A stretch of DNA of 64,000 nt from Tetradesmus obliquus (taxonomy: Eukaryota; Chlorophyta; Chlorophyceae; Sphaeropleales; Scenedesmaceae), in assembly GCA_030272155.1 (NCBI GenBank), contig CP126197.1, positions 5,758,001-5,822,000 of the forward strand, written 5' to 3'. The position numbers and the translations under genes were made by a program. Of this stretch, positions 1-12,700 are shown piece after piece (positions within the stretch are counted from its first letter, which is position 1; each line of letters opens with the position of its first letter). Below the pieces are notes generated by a model that saw only the letters and a program-made list of their open reading frames with translations, had not been told where the DNA came from and did not search any database.

Positions 1-289
1 GGTGCCTCCCTGTGTTCCTGTGCTTGTGATTGCTCTTGCTGCTGCTGCTGAGCTTCTGGTTCCTGCAGCTTCGCATGCTGCTGCTGCTGCTCCCGCGGCG
101 CCAGCAGCTGCTCCTGCTGCTTGCGATGCAGCTGCTGCGGCACGGGTGCAGTTGTGGCCGACGGTGACAGAAGCTGATCTTGCTGCTTCTGCTGGTGCGG
201 CTGCTTCCTGTGCTGCTGTTGCCGTAGCTGCTCTTGCTGTTGCTGCTGCTGCTGCTGCTGTGTCGTTGTATCTATCACCTGCAGCGAGT
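1..289 (-). CDS. Gln-rich exon of an unidentified gene, cut by the window edge
   Basis: The minus strand is open from a good acceptor (CTGCAG then GTGAT, exon starting near 289) to the window edge. In this frame it encodes a glutamine-rich stretch with scattered Glu, Lys, Arg and His, of coiled-coil-like composition. The plus strand reads as an Ala-rich frame over the same bases, which I regard as the shadow. I do not recognise the protein. Low-complexity DNA of this kind can stay open in several frames by chance, so the call is tentative. Confidence 0.3.
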
Positions 290-2018
290 CGACAATGTGT
301 GCAGCGAGTGTGATGTGCTGCTGTTAGCTGTGTCCAAGAAAACCTTGGGCTCACTGGGATGAAAACGCTTGATCAGCAGGTCCTGAAACATGCTGAACCT
401 TGCTTTTTACAAGCTTTCAAGGCCTGAATTAGTGTTTCTGCGGCTGTTCTTGGTGCACTTGTTGCTCCTGCTCCTGCTGCTGCTGCTGCTGCTGCTGCTG
501 TCTGTTGCTGCTTGTGCGTGCAGTGCAACTGCTTGATGTGCTGTTGTGCATCACAAACCACCAGAGCATTGTGTCGGAGTGCGTGATTCATATCTCACCG
601 TTTCTTGCACTGCTGTTGGCACGGTTTTGCCCCAGAACAGGCCAAACATGAAGCACGTCACACATAGGGAAACTGCTACTGGCAGGGGCACGACCTGCCG
701 ACATATGCTATGTTTTCTAACCCTCCCTCCACCGCCCATGGTAGGCCGCATCATATTGGACGGTGCCCCTAGGTGTTGTGCACAGACCCAGGTCAGCAAG
801 ACAGTTGTTGCCACCTGCCAATGGATCCTCACGGTGAAACGGGACAAGCTGACATCGTCACGGGTGATTATAATATTGGATGATAAATGTAAACATTGAT
901 CATTGTTGAAAGCCTTCCTTGGCACGAACGACGAGGAACCAGCAAACTCTTCGCATGCCGATGCTGTTATGATGGGTTGTCCGATAGCTTCAGCAGAGTT
1001 GAAATATTGTCGAAGAGAGAGACATGACAACAAGTTCAGTCACCCCGCTGGTTGTTCTGCTGTTGGACAGCAAATTGAACCACACTAACACACGTATGAC
1101 AGGCGTTCCAAGAGGTTGCCAGTGCAAGCGTTGCATCCAGCAGTCGACGTTTAACGTTGATCCAACAGCTGCAGGTTCACTATGCAGCAGGCGCCTGATA
1201 CGGGTCATGGGTGTTGAAGCCATTGTGGGTTACCCTGTTGCTTGGCAGATCTGCCGTCACACAGGCAATGCATGCCTGCTTTCAAACCACAGCGCAAGCA
1301 TGCAACCAAGCTATGGATACCCAGCTAATGCGAAGCAGCTGCAATAAAAGTCAATCATGTGCATACTAGGGATGCTTGATTGTATGAATGACCAACAGCC
1401 AGCAGGCACGGGCCTGCTGCCAGCATGCAAGGCGCTGTCCCTCACGACATTTCCCTGGCTTGCTGTTGCTGCTCCTGGTCCTAAACAGTCCAACAGGAAC
1501 CTCTCTTATACGCTGCAGTGAACACGAAGAAACTACCAGCAGTACTGCCAAGCTGCAGCTGCTGATTGGTGACTGGCGCCACATAGCACTGCCATAGCTA
1601 CTGCAGCAGCATGCCTGTGCATGCTCTGTAGACTGCAGAGGGCACAGCAGCAGCTGCACAACTACCTTAGTCACATAAACGCTGCCACAATCAATGATCC
1701 ACGCGCTCATAGCACGCTGGATTGCAACCGCAACAAGCTCAGCAAGTGCAGATGCTCACCCAGCTGCTGCTGCAAACTGCCACTCCCCAGAAGTCCTGCA
1801 AGCCACCTTTCAACCCCCACCCCACCCCAGAACCCAGCTGCACCAAGCTGCACTGAGTTGGACAAGGCTGCAACGTTGAACTTGCACTAGCGCCTGCCGC
1901 AAGCAGGCTGCAAGCTCTGCAGCTGCTTCCACAGCAGCTGTGTATGCGCAGCCAGGCCCGCATTTGGAACATGTGTTGTATGCCTTGATCCCACTCGCCT
2001 GCCGGTCTGTAACACCTG

Positions 2019-2068
2019 TCACGCAACAGCTCGTGTCGCTACCTCACGCAACAGCTCGTGTCGCTACC
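2019..2068. repeat. 25-bp direct repeat, two copies
   Basis: Two adjacent identical copies of a 25-base unit containing CAACAGCTCGTGTCGC, just past the SMT1 3' end. Confidence 0.85.
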
Positions 2069-2095
2069 TCACGCAGCCTCACAAACGCAACACCC

Positions 2096-2100
2096 TTACA
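2096..2100 (-). terminator. Candidate TGTAA poly(A) signal of SMT1
   Basis: TGTAA on the minus strand, about 133 nt after the SMT1 stop codon. TGTAA is the usual green-algal polyadenylation signal. Confidence 0.45.
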
Positions 2101-2232
2101 GGTGCCCTCAGCCTGCCGCTGCTGCAGCTGGCGCTCCCGCTGCTGCTGTGGCTGGCTCTGCAGCTGTTGGTACTGCCGCTGCTGCGGCTTGCTCAGCCCC
2201 TGCAGCTGGCACAGCTGCTGCTGCTGCCCGCT

Positions 2233-3017
2233 TCACTTGGGCTTCTGGAAGACCAGCATGTGCATGGGCGAGAACACGCCTGTCTGGCCGCCCGCCACCA
2301 GGCTGCGCGCGACGTTGCGCAGCATGTTGTGCACCTCCTTGAGACCCTTGGGCGCCAGCCACAGCGCGTCCAGCGTGGACACAGCCACGTGGCTCACCTG
2401 CACACATAAGGCAGCAGCACAGCCATATAGTTTTTGTTATTCAATACGATAACAGCATGTTGTCCGTGAGGCCCTTGGGGGCCAGCCACAGCACGTCCAG
2501 CGTACTGACCGCCTCGTGGCTCACCTAAAAACACACAGCAAAAGCGCAGACGTAGTGTTGTTAGTTGATACAAGAACAACATGTTGTGCACCTCCTTGAG
2601 ACCCTTGGGCGCCAGCCACAGCGCATCCAGCGTGGACACAGCCACGTGGCTCACCTGCATACACAGAAGCAGCAGCAATACAGGCGCAGCGTGTGCTGTC
2701 GATCAACAACAAGGAACCCAGGTGCAGCACATCCAACGTGAACACGGTCACACGGCGCGGGACAGCGATGAGCAGGTGTGCAACAGGATGTGTGCTGGAC
2801 CACAGAAGACGCCTCTGCAATAGGTTGATGACCACGACGCCGGAACCCACGCTGCTGCTGGTGCTGCTGCTGTTGCTGCTGTTGCTGCTGCTGCTGCTGC
2901 TGCATGCTTGACCAGGAACACACCTCGTTCTGCCATGCCAGCTCCTCCAGGCGCTTCCACCAGCCGTCAGCCACCTGCGAGGCCACAGCCAGGTCCAGGC
3001 TGCACATTGCACAGGCA

Positions 3018-3048
<31 letters not shown>

Positions 3049-5470
3049 GCAGGGCACAGCAGGTCAGTCACGCAGGACGGCAAGCGTGGTGGTGCTGTGG
3101 CAATGCACACAGCTGCGTTCATTTGTGCGTTCCCCTATGCAGACACATCCAACCGTTCGACATGGCCAGTGCCACAAGCCATGACCCCTCCTTGCCTTGA
3201 CCCAAGATGGAACCTGCTGGAAGCCTGCTCGCTCACTGACAGAGCCTGCCAGTGACACAAAACAACCACCCCAGCCAGCAGCTAGGACCCCGGTCAAACA
3301 CGCACCTGGTGACCAGCTTGAAGCCAGAACAGATACCAATCACCAAGACACACCATATGAGTATTTGGGGAGCAACGCCTGTCACAATTCAGCGCACCTG
3401 GTGACCAGCTTGAAGCCCACCCCTTGCCCGCATCCTCTGCCTGCTGAAGCCACAGCCACAAAAGAAGATCCAGGTGGAACAGCATTAGATAATTTAGAGC
3501 CCGCCGCCCACCTGGTGACCAGCTTGAAGCCCACGGCCTTGCCCGCATCCTCCGCCTGCTGCCAGCCTCCTGGCTCAGCACCCCGCTCCCTCCCACCAAA
3601 CGCAACAAACACAGTCACACTGCCCACCTGTGACCAGCTTGAAGCCCACACACCCCACATGAATTATCCTGCAGCAACGCCTGTCACGATTCAGCCCACC
3701 TAGTGACCAGCTTGAAGCCGACCGCCTTGCCCGCGTCCTCCGCATGCTGAAGTCAAAAGCGACACAATCGACTTCATAGAAAACGCAATTCAAACAAAGC
3801 GGCAGAAACTAATTTAATATATTCCACCCACCTGGTGACCAGCTTGAACCCGACCGCCTTGCCCGCATCCTCCGCCTGCTGCCAGGTGCGCATCTCCGGC
3901 AGCCCGTTGCCAAAGTTGATCTCGTCGATGATGCGCACGTGCTCGGGGTTGGCTGCGTCGAAGTCCTTGGTGGACACCCACTCGTAGCTGAGGAAGACGC
4001 CGCCCGGCTTCAGCGCCTGGAAGATCTGCCCGTACACGTCCTCCAGCTTGGCGGCTGCAGGAGAGAGGAGGCAGAAGGGCAGGCGGGGGTAAACATCTCA
4101 GTTTAAGTGCACACCAACAGCATGGGTGAGACGGCGCCCGGAAGATCTGCCCGTACACGTCCTCCAGCTTGGCGGCTGCGTGAGGAGGCAGACAGGCGGG
4201 ACAGGGCCACCTTGCAAGACCGATAGCAAGATAAAAGGACTCGAGATACAGTGCGTACAGTCAGCCCTGAGGGTTGAGGCCATGCAGTGCCCAAAGCAAG
4301 TGGTGCTGCCGTTCGTACCACCTCTTCTGTCCCCTGCTGGACAACGCAGCATCCAACTTCAACAGAGCTGCAACTGGCACTTGCGCTGCGCCGGCACAGC
4401 CATGCTCACTTACCATGGCAAGTGGCCTCGATGGCGTAGGCGGCATCAAAGCGATTTGCGAGAGGGGCAGCTACCACAAACAGCTGCTCTATGTTGCATG
4501 CGCTGCTGCATAATAGTCTAAATGCAACTCACCGTGGCAGGTGGCCTCAATGGCGTAGGCTGCATCGAATGTGTTGGGCGGGAAGGGCAGCTCGCAGAAG
4601 TTGCCGCGCACCACGTCAGCCAGGGGGGCCACGCCCAGGCGCGCGTTGTGGTGGGTGGCACGGTCCACCTGGTACTGGTTGATGGTGATGCCTGCAGCAT
4701 TCAGGGTTGGATACGTGAGTAAGTGTATAGGCAACTCAGCCAGCGTCTTGCAGGGCACTGCAGGGTGGTTCGGCATGTGTGCAGGGTGGCGGCGGTGGAC
4801 CCTGCTGCTGCTTGAGGTCTGCCGCCTACTGCTGCCAACCTGTCCCTTCCTGCGACTGCGTCTTTGATATCCTCACGCCCCTGCTGCACCGAGTACTATG
4901 TTGGAGGTGGGTCACTAAACACAAGTGGAGAGCTCGCCGCCGCACCTGTCACGTGTGCGCCGCTGACTGAGGCCACTGTGCGCATGGGCCCACCCACGCC
5001 GCAGCCGCAGTCCAGCACCTTCATGCCGGGCCGCAGCCCCAGCTCCACTGCCACACGCGCCTCGTGTGCTGCCTCAGAGGCAACCCAGTTCTTGCCTGCA
5101 GGGCAGTTACAAGCAAGAGGGTGGGATGCAGCACCAAACACAGCATGAGATGCGCATGTGGTTCAAGGGAACCAAGCTGAGCTCAACAGCAACACGCGCC
5201 TCGTGCGCTGCCTCGGAGGCAACCTAGTTCTTGCCGGCAGGCAGGTGGGTGAGATGCAGCATCAGAAGCGACATGGCAGCAACTGGATGAGAAGAACAAG
5301 CACAGCCTGGACGGCCGTGCAGCTGTGCGCAAGCTGTTGTGGTGCAGGCAGCCTGGCAGGCACACAGAATTGGCAACGAGCAGTCAGACCAGCCGCAGCT
5401 AGCGTGAAGCTGGTGGTGCTGTTGCACTCGGTGTGGTGACTGCTGTTTCTGCTGCCGTCGCAAATGCAGG

Positions 5471-5504
<34 letters not shown>

Positions 5505-6504
5505 CTACTGCTGCTGCTGCCGTGTATTACAGCAAAAGCAACAATCACCTGGCAGCTTTGGTGAGAAGTGGAAGGACTGCCCCCAGCCGTACTCGTAGAT
5601 GTCTGTGACCAGGCTGTAGAACACATCCACCAGCTGCACGGTCTTGGACCTGGTGCAGCGGCAGCAGCAGCAACATGAGAAGCGGCAGCAGCAGCAGCAG
5701 CAATATAAGAAGCAGCAGCAGCAGCGACATGTGCCTGTGTACCTTGCCAGAATCATGTCGGCTGTGTTCAGCACACCAATGAATACTGCAGTGTGGCGAC
5801 TGCTGGCCGTAAGAAGGTTTTACCTGCTTGATATACTGCAAAGCTGCTGCTGGCACGGGCACACCAGCAACAGCGCTGACACACGGTGCTTCTCAACCTC
5901 TGACAGAAGGCAGCAGCCCTTGGACACATTGACCCACCTGTCCTTGATGCCCTCGCCTGCCTCCTTGCCGTATGAGGACTCGTAGTTGTCCCACTCGTTC
6001 TTCACCTTGTCTTTCTCAATAGAGCCGCCAGACAGCTCGAAGATGGTTGGCCTGTTCTTGCTGGCGCCAGAGTACCTGCAGCAGAAGTACAGCAGCAGTG
6101 CAGCACCAGCACCACACAACAAAATGCCTCAACACCTCAAGCGCTGCTCTCAATTGCTTGTGATCAACAACTTGTTCGGCATCGAACCATCTGCAGCCGT
6201 TTCGCGCAGCATGCTACTGCATTAGGCCATCAGTGCGCCAGTGCACGCACCCACTGTCAACACCTTCAACTTTCTCCGCGCTTGTCTCCTCAGAACTTTC
6301 AACAATGTCCCATGCATTGGCCTATATTCATATCAACGACGTGTGGCTCCTCACGTACCTCCTGTAGATGAACACGCCCGCCAGTGCCAGTGTAGCACTA
6401 CCAGCGACTGCAACCCCGACTTGCTCCTCCTTGCTAAAGCTTTCCCATTTGTCGTTAGCCTTCACAAGCAGCGGGCAGCTGCGCCAGTCACCGATTCCAA
6501 CCAT
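2233..6504 (-). CDS. SMT1: Sterol (cycloartenol) C-24 methyltransferase
   Basis: This enzyme transfers a methyl group from S-adenosylmethionine to C-24 of the sterol side chain and commits cycloartenol to phytosterol/ergosterol synthesis in the ER. Exons in transcription order are 6504-6359, 6075-5938, 5649-5549, 5095-4946, 4691-4533, 4054-3832, 2999-2924 and 2397-2233. All junctions are GT-AG and phases agree, giving 385 residues, a normal family length. Residues about 34-46 form a hydrophobic segment that could anchor the N-terminus. Family motifs appear in order: YGWGQSFHF, the SAM motif [21 protein letters not shown], the sterol-binding motif [13 protein letters not shown], and a C-terminal [11 protein letters not shown]. 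The first ATG (MVGIGDW) was chosen because it opens exon 1 in phase. The introns carry about ten repeated exon edges, listed separately. Confidence 0.95.
2460..2656 (-). repeat. Two echoes of SMT1 exon 8 5' edge
   Basis: Copies at about 2460-2525 and 2580-2656 repeat the first 65-75 bases of the last exon together with its AG acceptor. The outer copy is closer to the real exon, and the inner copy has diverged. Both lie in the intron just upstream of the exon they copy. Confidence 0.85.
2860..2904. repeat. (CTG)n-rich microsatellite in SMT1 intron 7
   Basis: A near-perfect CTG/TTG triplet run immediately after the exon 7 donor. Confidence 0.8.
3304..3755 (-). repeat. Array of five echoes of SMT1 exon 6 3' edge
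   Basis: Copies lie at about 3304-3325, 3395-3450, 3509-3570, 3624-3650 and 3697-3755; the true edge is at 3832. Each begins at the splice donor (plus-strand cacctggtgaccagcttgaa) and runs 20-60 bases back into the exon. The intronic DNA between copies is also partly repeated (for example around acgcctgtcacaattcag), so these are tandem units of exon edge plus intron head, spaced about 75-130 bp. Confidence 0.9.
4136..4178 (-). repeat. Echo of SMT1 exon 6 5' edge
   Basis: About 40 bases nearly identical to the start of exon 6 (encoding [10 protein letters not shown]), placed upstream in intron 5, ending where the exon begins. Confidence 0.85.
4408..4470 (-). repeat. Echo of SMT1 exon 5 3' edge
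   Basis: A diverged copy of the exon end that encodes [12 protein letters not shown], followed by its own GTAAGT donor, lies in intron 5 downstream of the true exon. Substitutions and an indel separate it from the original. Confidence 0.8.
5188..5242 (-). repeat. Echo of SMT1 exon 4 5' edge with an in-frame stop
   Basis: The copy repeats the acceptor and first 50 bases of exon 4 in the intron upstream. The Trp codon of [13 protein letters not shown] is TAG in the copy, so inclusion would truncate the protein. Confidence 0.85.
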
Positions 6505-7781
6505 GCTGGCAGTTCAGGCTTTCCCTGGTGAACGTGGGGGTGAAGCAGCTGATGATGCACGCTTGAAGGCTTGATCTGGGTGTTGTGATAGGTCAAGTAG
6601 CTGATTTGGTGGCTTACGCAAGAACCGCGCCAAAACAACAGCGCATCAGTTGCATACAGAGGCCCTCCTTTTCCCTTTAACATGCTTTTAAGAATCAAAA
6701 CAAAGGCAACGTGGTAGTATCAGCTCAGACTGTAACGCTTACCAGACAATCGTCGGGCAGACAGCCTGGCCTTTGCACATCGTCACATAGCAGAGCTCGT
6801 AATGACCAGCCGTACGTCTAAAGAGCCAATCACTGCAAAATGATCACGATCAAATGAAAAGCGAATGAGAGTGCATCAGACTGCAGCCGGATCAGCACTG
6901 TTTTTTTTGCAGTGTGGTGTCTGGCAGAATGGCTCGTTTATTGCAGTGTGGTTTCCGGCAGAATCCGGCTGCAGTCTGGTGGGCTCTCTTGGCACACTGC
7001 TTTTTTTTTGCAGTGTGGTGTCTGGCAGAATGGCTCGTTTTTTGCAGTGTGCTTTCCGGCAGAATCCGGCTGCAGTCTGGTGGGCTCTCTTGGCACACTG
7101 CTTTTTTTGCAGTGTGGTGTCTGGTCACATAATCCTGGACTCTCCCGCTCATATCTTGCCTCGCTAATCGAGACAGCATCATCAGGACCTGATTTGCAGC
7201 ATAAAAGACTCATACAAACCACCAGGAGACCCTCCAGTGAACTGTGAGCCTGCATGCTGTGGGTGGCCAGCCGGGTGTCAGGCCACCAGCGGCTGCCAGG
7301 TGGAGTACTAGCATGCACTGCCAGGCACAACCATCAGCAACAGCAGCAGCAGCAGCCCTTCCTTCATCAAAAGTGCACGCAGAAGTGTCATGGTTACAAC
7401 CAACATGACAAACATCTCTGCAACATCCCTGCAGCACCCATTCCTCCTGGCGTCAAACCATATGGCGTCAAACCATGCATGGGCAGCTGGGCAGCGCCTG
7501 CATGCCAGTATGCTTGCCGCGCAGCGGCTTGCTGCATAACAGAATTGCACGCCTTTGAGGGACAGTAGCGTACCACGTAGATGGTTCCTCATCACTGCAG
7601 GCACAAACCATCACACGGCGGCTTGGGGGCGTTCTCGGCATCACCACGGAGACGCTAGTAGCTTCACAGCACCTGAGCGTCCACATTGGCACACGTCACG
7701 ACATGCCACGCTGTCACATCATCAACCACGCCACACCTCCAGGCACATCTAGCAGCCCTTTCTGCACCGATATCCACGGCA
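6505..7781. other. Intergenic, SMT1 5' flank and 3' flank of the PDE12-YrdC gene
   Basis: No gene is supported. It should hold the SMT1 promoter and the 3' UTR of the upstream gene, plus the tandem repeat listed next. A 15-base direct repeat (gcgtcaaaccat) sits near 7450-7476. Confidence 0.5.
6895..7130. repeat. About 100-bp tandem repeat, 2-2.5 units
   Basis: Units begin near 6908, 7009 and 7108 (partial) with a T-run followed by tgcagtgtggtgtctgg. Each full unit also contains an internal half-repeat (cagtgtgg...ccggcagaatcc). It lies in the region upstream of SMT1. Confidence 0.9.
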
Positions 7782-9658
7782 CTACTGCAGCAGCTGCAGG
7801 CCGAACGCCTTCGTCAGCAGCTCCACTGCACTCTCAGCTGCCACGCCAGCCCGCACCACCCTGAACCCTACAGCCGCCGCACCCTCACCCTGCTGCCGCT
7901 GCTGCTGGGCCAGGCTGGTCAGGTCCAGCACTGTGGAGCCCGCGTTGCCTGCCACAGGGATGCGCCCACTGTCAAAGACAGCACCGCAGTACTGCCACAG
8001 CTCCCTGCAGCACCACCACCACCACAGCAGACACAGCAGGTTGAATCAAGCATTAGTTGCAGGTAAAACACTCTGTGACAGCACAATGCAACATGCATAC
8101 CCACATGCTACAAGGGGCCCCAGCCACCATGGCTGTACAGGGCAGCTGCAGAATCTACAGTCAAGCAGCACGCCACACTTGGATTGATCTCTGCTCAGTG
8201 TTCTGTGTGGTTGATGCTGCATTCAGTAAATTGTGCAAAGTGCAACATAGAGTGGCTTGCCACCCCACCCCAGCCTGCCACTCACCTGAAGTCGTGCACG
8301 CACAGGCTGCTCTCCCCTCCGCTGCGATTGGCGCTTGTCAGCGCAATGCCTCCGCCCAGCTGCCGGCACACCCCACGCACAAACTCATTCGGCACCACCC
8401 TCACACCAACCACAGCCCCAGCTGCTGCTGCTGCTGCTGCTGCTGTATCACTGCCATTACTGCTGCTGCCTGGCTGCAGCACTCCCTGAGCCAGGGCAGC
8501 ATCAGGGCGCAGCGGCAGCAGCACCGTCACTGGCCCTGGCAGCAGCGCGCGCAGCAGGCCGGCCGGCAGCTGCTCTGTAACACAGTACCGCTGCACATCG
8601 TCCACATCAGCCACTGCAACAGCAAAGGGTGCTGAGGGTGCGCGCTGCTTGATAGCCCGCAGCTGCTGCACTGCCGCCGCGCTGTCTGCTGCTGCTGCCA
8701 GGCCGTACAGGGTGTCAGTCGGCAGGGCGATGACGTCACCCCTTGCCAGCGCTGCCACTGCATCTGACACATGATCCTCAGAAGCTGGCAGCAGCGTGAA
8801 TGTGGCTGAGTCATGCTGCTGAATGCCTACGCCCTGCTGACCTGGCACCCCTGCTGCTGCTGCTGGATCTGTAATAACATGTGTTATAACAGCAGGTTTG
8901 AATGCCAGGTCGTACACGACAGCCAGGTGGTCGCTGGGGAATTTTGGGCTGGGGATGAAGCTGGCCAGCAGCTGCTCGGCAGGCACCGGCAGCTGCCTTG
9001 TAACATGCAGCCGGCTGGGGTCATACCACACATAGTCCAGCAGCGCCTGCAGGGAGTGGCAAGCAAATGATTTGCTGATGTTGATATGTTGTAGAAGAGG
9101 CATGGTCAAGGCAGCTGGCGCATGATGTGCAGCCTGGAAGGTCCGTACCACACATAGTCCAGCAGCGCCTGCGCAACCACAGTGCAGGCATGGTTTTAAA
9201 TGTGCATTGAAGAAGCGTATTCCGAGGCAGGTTTGTAGTGAGGGCAGCCTGGTGGAGTTGCACCACACGTCGTCCGGCAGCGCCTGCGGGTGAGGAGGCT
9301 TGAAAAGTTAAGGAGGAAAGATGGTAGGGGCTTGTGAGTGAGGGCATCCTGGCAATGTCGCACCATGGCTAACCCGACAGGGCCAGGCATAGTGGTTGCA
9401 GGGCGCGGCCAGGTGTGATACACGCTACAGCCGCGATCAACTGCCACATAGCAAAGCTTGCAAAACATTTCACAGAAGAAACTCGAAGATAACAGCAGCC
9501 CCACACCTTGTAGCCGCTGGTGTAGTTGGTGTATGGCGTGGCCAGGTCATCCGCGCTGCGCAGCACAAAGGGCACCGCCACATCCATGCCATGCAGGCCC
9601 ACAGCAGCACGAGGGCTGGAGCTGGGAGGCTCAAAGTCATGCCCATCAGCAAGCGGCA

Positions 9659-9689
<31 letters not shown>

Positions 9690-9707
9690 CTGCTGCTGCT
9701 GCCCCTC

Positions 9708-9741
<34 letters not shown>

Positions 9742-12700
9742 GATTCCTCTGCGTATTCACCCTCCTCCTTGCCCCACCTGCAGCCAGAGGGCAGCAGCCC
9801 ATAGAGAGCAGGCTCAGCAAGCTGGAGGTGCAGCACATCCTGTCCTGTTTGTGGGTTGCAGCAGCAGGCAAAAAAATGTGCACCTGCAACATGTTCACCG
9901 TGACATGGCACACCCCAGTTGAATGGACAGCCAGTACCATGCAACACCTGATGCTGGCGCCCATCTGCCAGTTCCAGTGGTGCGGCACCCTACCACCCTG
10001 CCACACCACACCTCACACCTCACACCACACACAGCAGCACACGCCAAACCTGAAGTTGGCATCCATCTGCCACACAGCACACCCTGCCACACACCTGAAG
10101 CTGGCGCCCATCTGCCAGTGACCGCCGCCCTACCACCCCTGCCACACCACACCACACACCGCACACCTAAAGCTGGCGCCCATCTGCCAAACCCATCACC
10201 AGAACGCATGTGGCACCTAAACAGCTTGTGTTCTAGCCGGAGATGCAACAACACATGTTGAACAGAACCCTTACCTGAAGCTGGCGCCCATCTGCCAGTC
10301 CCAGTGGTCTGCCGCCAGCCGCCCCGTCTGCAGCATCTCCACCACGCCAGGCACGCCGCTGTTCAAATCGCTGTTCAAATCACCACAGAACAGCACCGTG
10401 GGCGGCGGCAGGCCTGCCAGCTCACCCAACACCCTCGGCTCAACAGCACTGCTGCTGCTGCTGGGGTTGAGTTCTACTGCTGCTGCTGCTGCTGCTGCCT
10501 GCGCCTGCTGCTGCCAGTCTGCGAGTGCTGCTGCCGCTTCCTCGAGGATGGCTGCGGTGTGCAGGGAGCGGATGTGTGGCGCGTAGGGGTGGAAGAAGAG
10601 GTGCGTGTTGAGCATCAGCAGCGGCGCAGGCTGCCCAGCAGCCACACTGCTGCTGCTGCTGCTGCTGTTTGGCTCGGCTTTACTGCTGCCAGCTGCAGCA
10701 GCAGGGGTTTGTAAGCTGTGCCGCGGCAGCAGCAGCACCATCTGTGCTATGGTTGTTACTTTCTGCAGTGCCTCGGCTAGGTCTGGGCTGCGCTGCAGCA
10801 TGGGGGTGAACTGCGCGTGGCGCTCAGCAAGCGGCAGCTTAAACACGTCCTGCAGGGCAGCAGAGATTACAGCGCAATGGTTGACATGATGGTCTGGGCT
10901 GCGCTGCAGCATTAGAGTGAACTGCGTGTGGCGCTCAGCAAGCGGCAGGTTGAACACGTCCTGCAGGGCAGCAGAGATCACAGCGAAATGTTGGCGTGAA
11001 GGTCTGGGCTGCGCTGGAGCATTGAGGTGAACTGCGCGTGGCGCTGCGCCAGGGGCAGCTTGAACGCATCCTGCAGGACACGCATAGTTCACAGCGCGAT
11101 GTTCAGCGTGACAGGAGTAATCGGTGTTACATGTACAAAGAAGCAGCAGGGGAAGCAGCGAGTAGTCTGAAAACCACAGCAGCGAGCGGAAGGGACAAGG
11201 CGTGCCCGCGCACACACGTACTTCTTGCAGCAGTGCAAGCAGGGGTTGCTGTTCGCTCTCGGCCGACACGCCGTATGGGAAGTCATTGCACACCAAAACT
11301 TCATGCCCCGCACCAACGCACCCGCAGCTTCACGTCCTGCACCGCCGCGCAGGCCCACTTGTCGGTCCGCCAGAACAGTGCGCTGCCCTCCCTCACGCGT
11401 CCCTGCTTGTTGGTGAAGTGGCCGGCCCAGCCCGCCAGGGCCAGGTGCGGCTGCAGGAACTCGGCAAAGACCTTGTCGTCCACTTCCTGCAAGCAGCAGA
11501 TGTCGGGCTGCAGCACAGCACACAGCACAGCAGAGCAGCAAGGCACAATACAGTAGTCAGGTTTAGGGCTATGCAACACCTGCTGAGTGGTTTTGGTGCA
11601 GAGCACCATGCTTCAGTTGCATGCAACGGGTGCGGCTGCAGGGACTCTGCAAAGACCTTGCCGTCCACTTTCTGCAAGCAGCATACACATGTGTGTACCT
11701 GTATCTGCGCTGTACACCCCACCCACCTGGTAGTGCATACACCTCCTCCAGTACCAGCTGCCGCCTGTAGTTGTTACTCTGTTACACTTTGTTATATATT
11801 CGTCATGCTACACACATAAATGCAAAAGGCCACCCACCTGGTAGCGCAGCACCTCCTCCAGCACCAGCTGCCGCCTGTAGTTGTTATCTAACAGCCTCGT
11901 GGGGCAGTAGTTGAACAGCACCTGCTGCGCATAGCTGGTGCCAGCATACTGGTCAGCCAGGATGTTATAACTCATAACCCTAAACCGCCAGGGTTCAGGC
12001 AGAGGCACGGCGGGGTTTAGCTGGCGCAGCCGTGCTGCCGGCTGCTCAGGGCCTGCCTGCACAGGGCCTGTTTCAGCAGTTAGGGGTTCACCATAAACCA
12101 CAGGGCTGCTGGCAGCGCTGCTGCTGCTGTGGTTTAGGGTTTGCTGCTGCTGCTGGGGTTCTGCTGGCGCTACGGCTGCGGCTGCCAGCACTGGGGCAGC
12201 AGACGGCTGCGACACACCCAGCTGCTGTTCTACATCTGCACCTGCTGCTGCTGCTGCTGCTGGGGTGCACTCGACCCGCAGCATGTACCCTATGTCCTGC
12301 TGTGTAGGGGTGTAGCACATGCTGCTGCACCCCGTATCCTCCCAGTCCCCTGCTGCTGCTGCTGCCTTGTCCTTGCTGCTGCTGCTGCCTTTGCCAGAGC
12401 TGTGCATCTTGCGCAGCCAGCGCCACTTGCAAAGCTCCTGATCAGCAAATGCCAGCGCAGCAACTGGCAGCACTGGGTAGCCAGCCATGGGGAACCCTGG
12501 CAGTGCTAGGGTTTCCACTGTGGGAGGGTTTAGCAGCACGTCAAAAACCTGGGAGCCCACCCGCAGCAGAGCTGCCTGGGGCCACGCCTGGCCATTGGGT
12601 GTTGCTGCATCAATGAGCCTGCACAGGACAGGCAACACACACGGCCACATATGACAATAAATTGATGTCACACAAGAAGGCAAGCATCATCAAGAAGCGT

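Larger units (their letters stand above)
290..2232. other. No gene supported; 3' flank of SMT1
   Basis: Open frames up to about 170 codons occur, but none shows a recognisable domain or a consistent exon chain. The stretch is rich in short CTG/CAG runs. The end nearest SMT1 should hold that gene's 3' UTR. Confidence 0.5.

Noticed and set aside
2..313. Plus-strand Ala-rich open frame at the left edge
   Set aside because: It is the complementary reading of a CAG-rich minus-strand stretch with better exon signals; triplet repeats keep several frames open.
7782..9046. Separate YrdC gene downstream of a PDE12 gene
   Set aside because: No Met exists in the 761-bp exon joining the domains, and the frame is continuous with correct splice phases on both sides.
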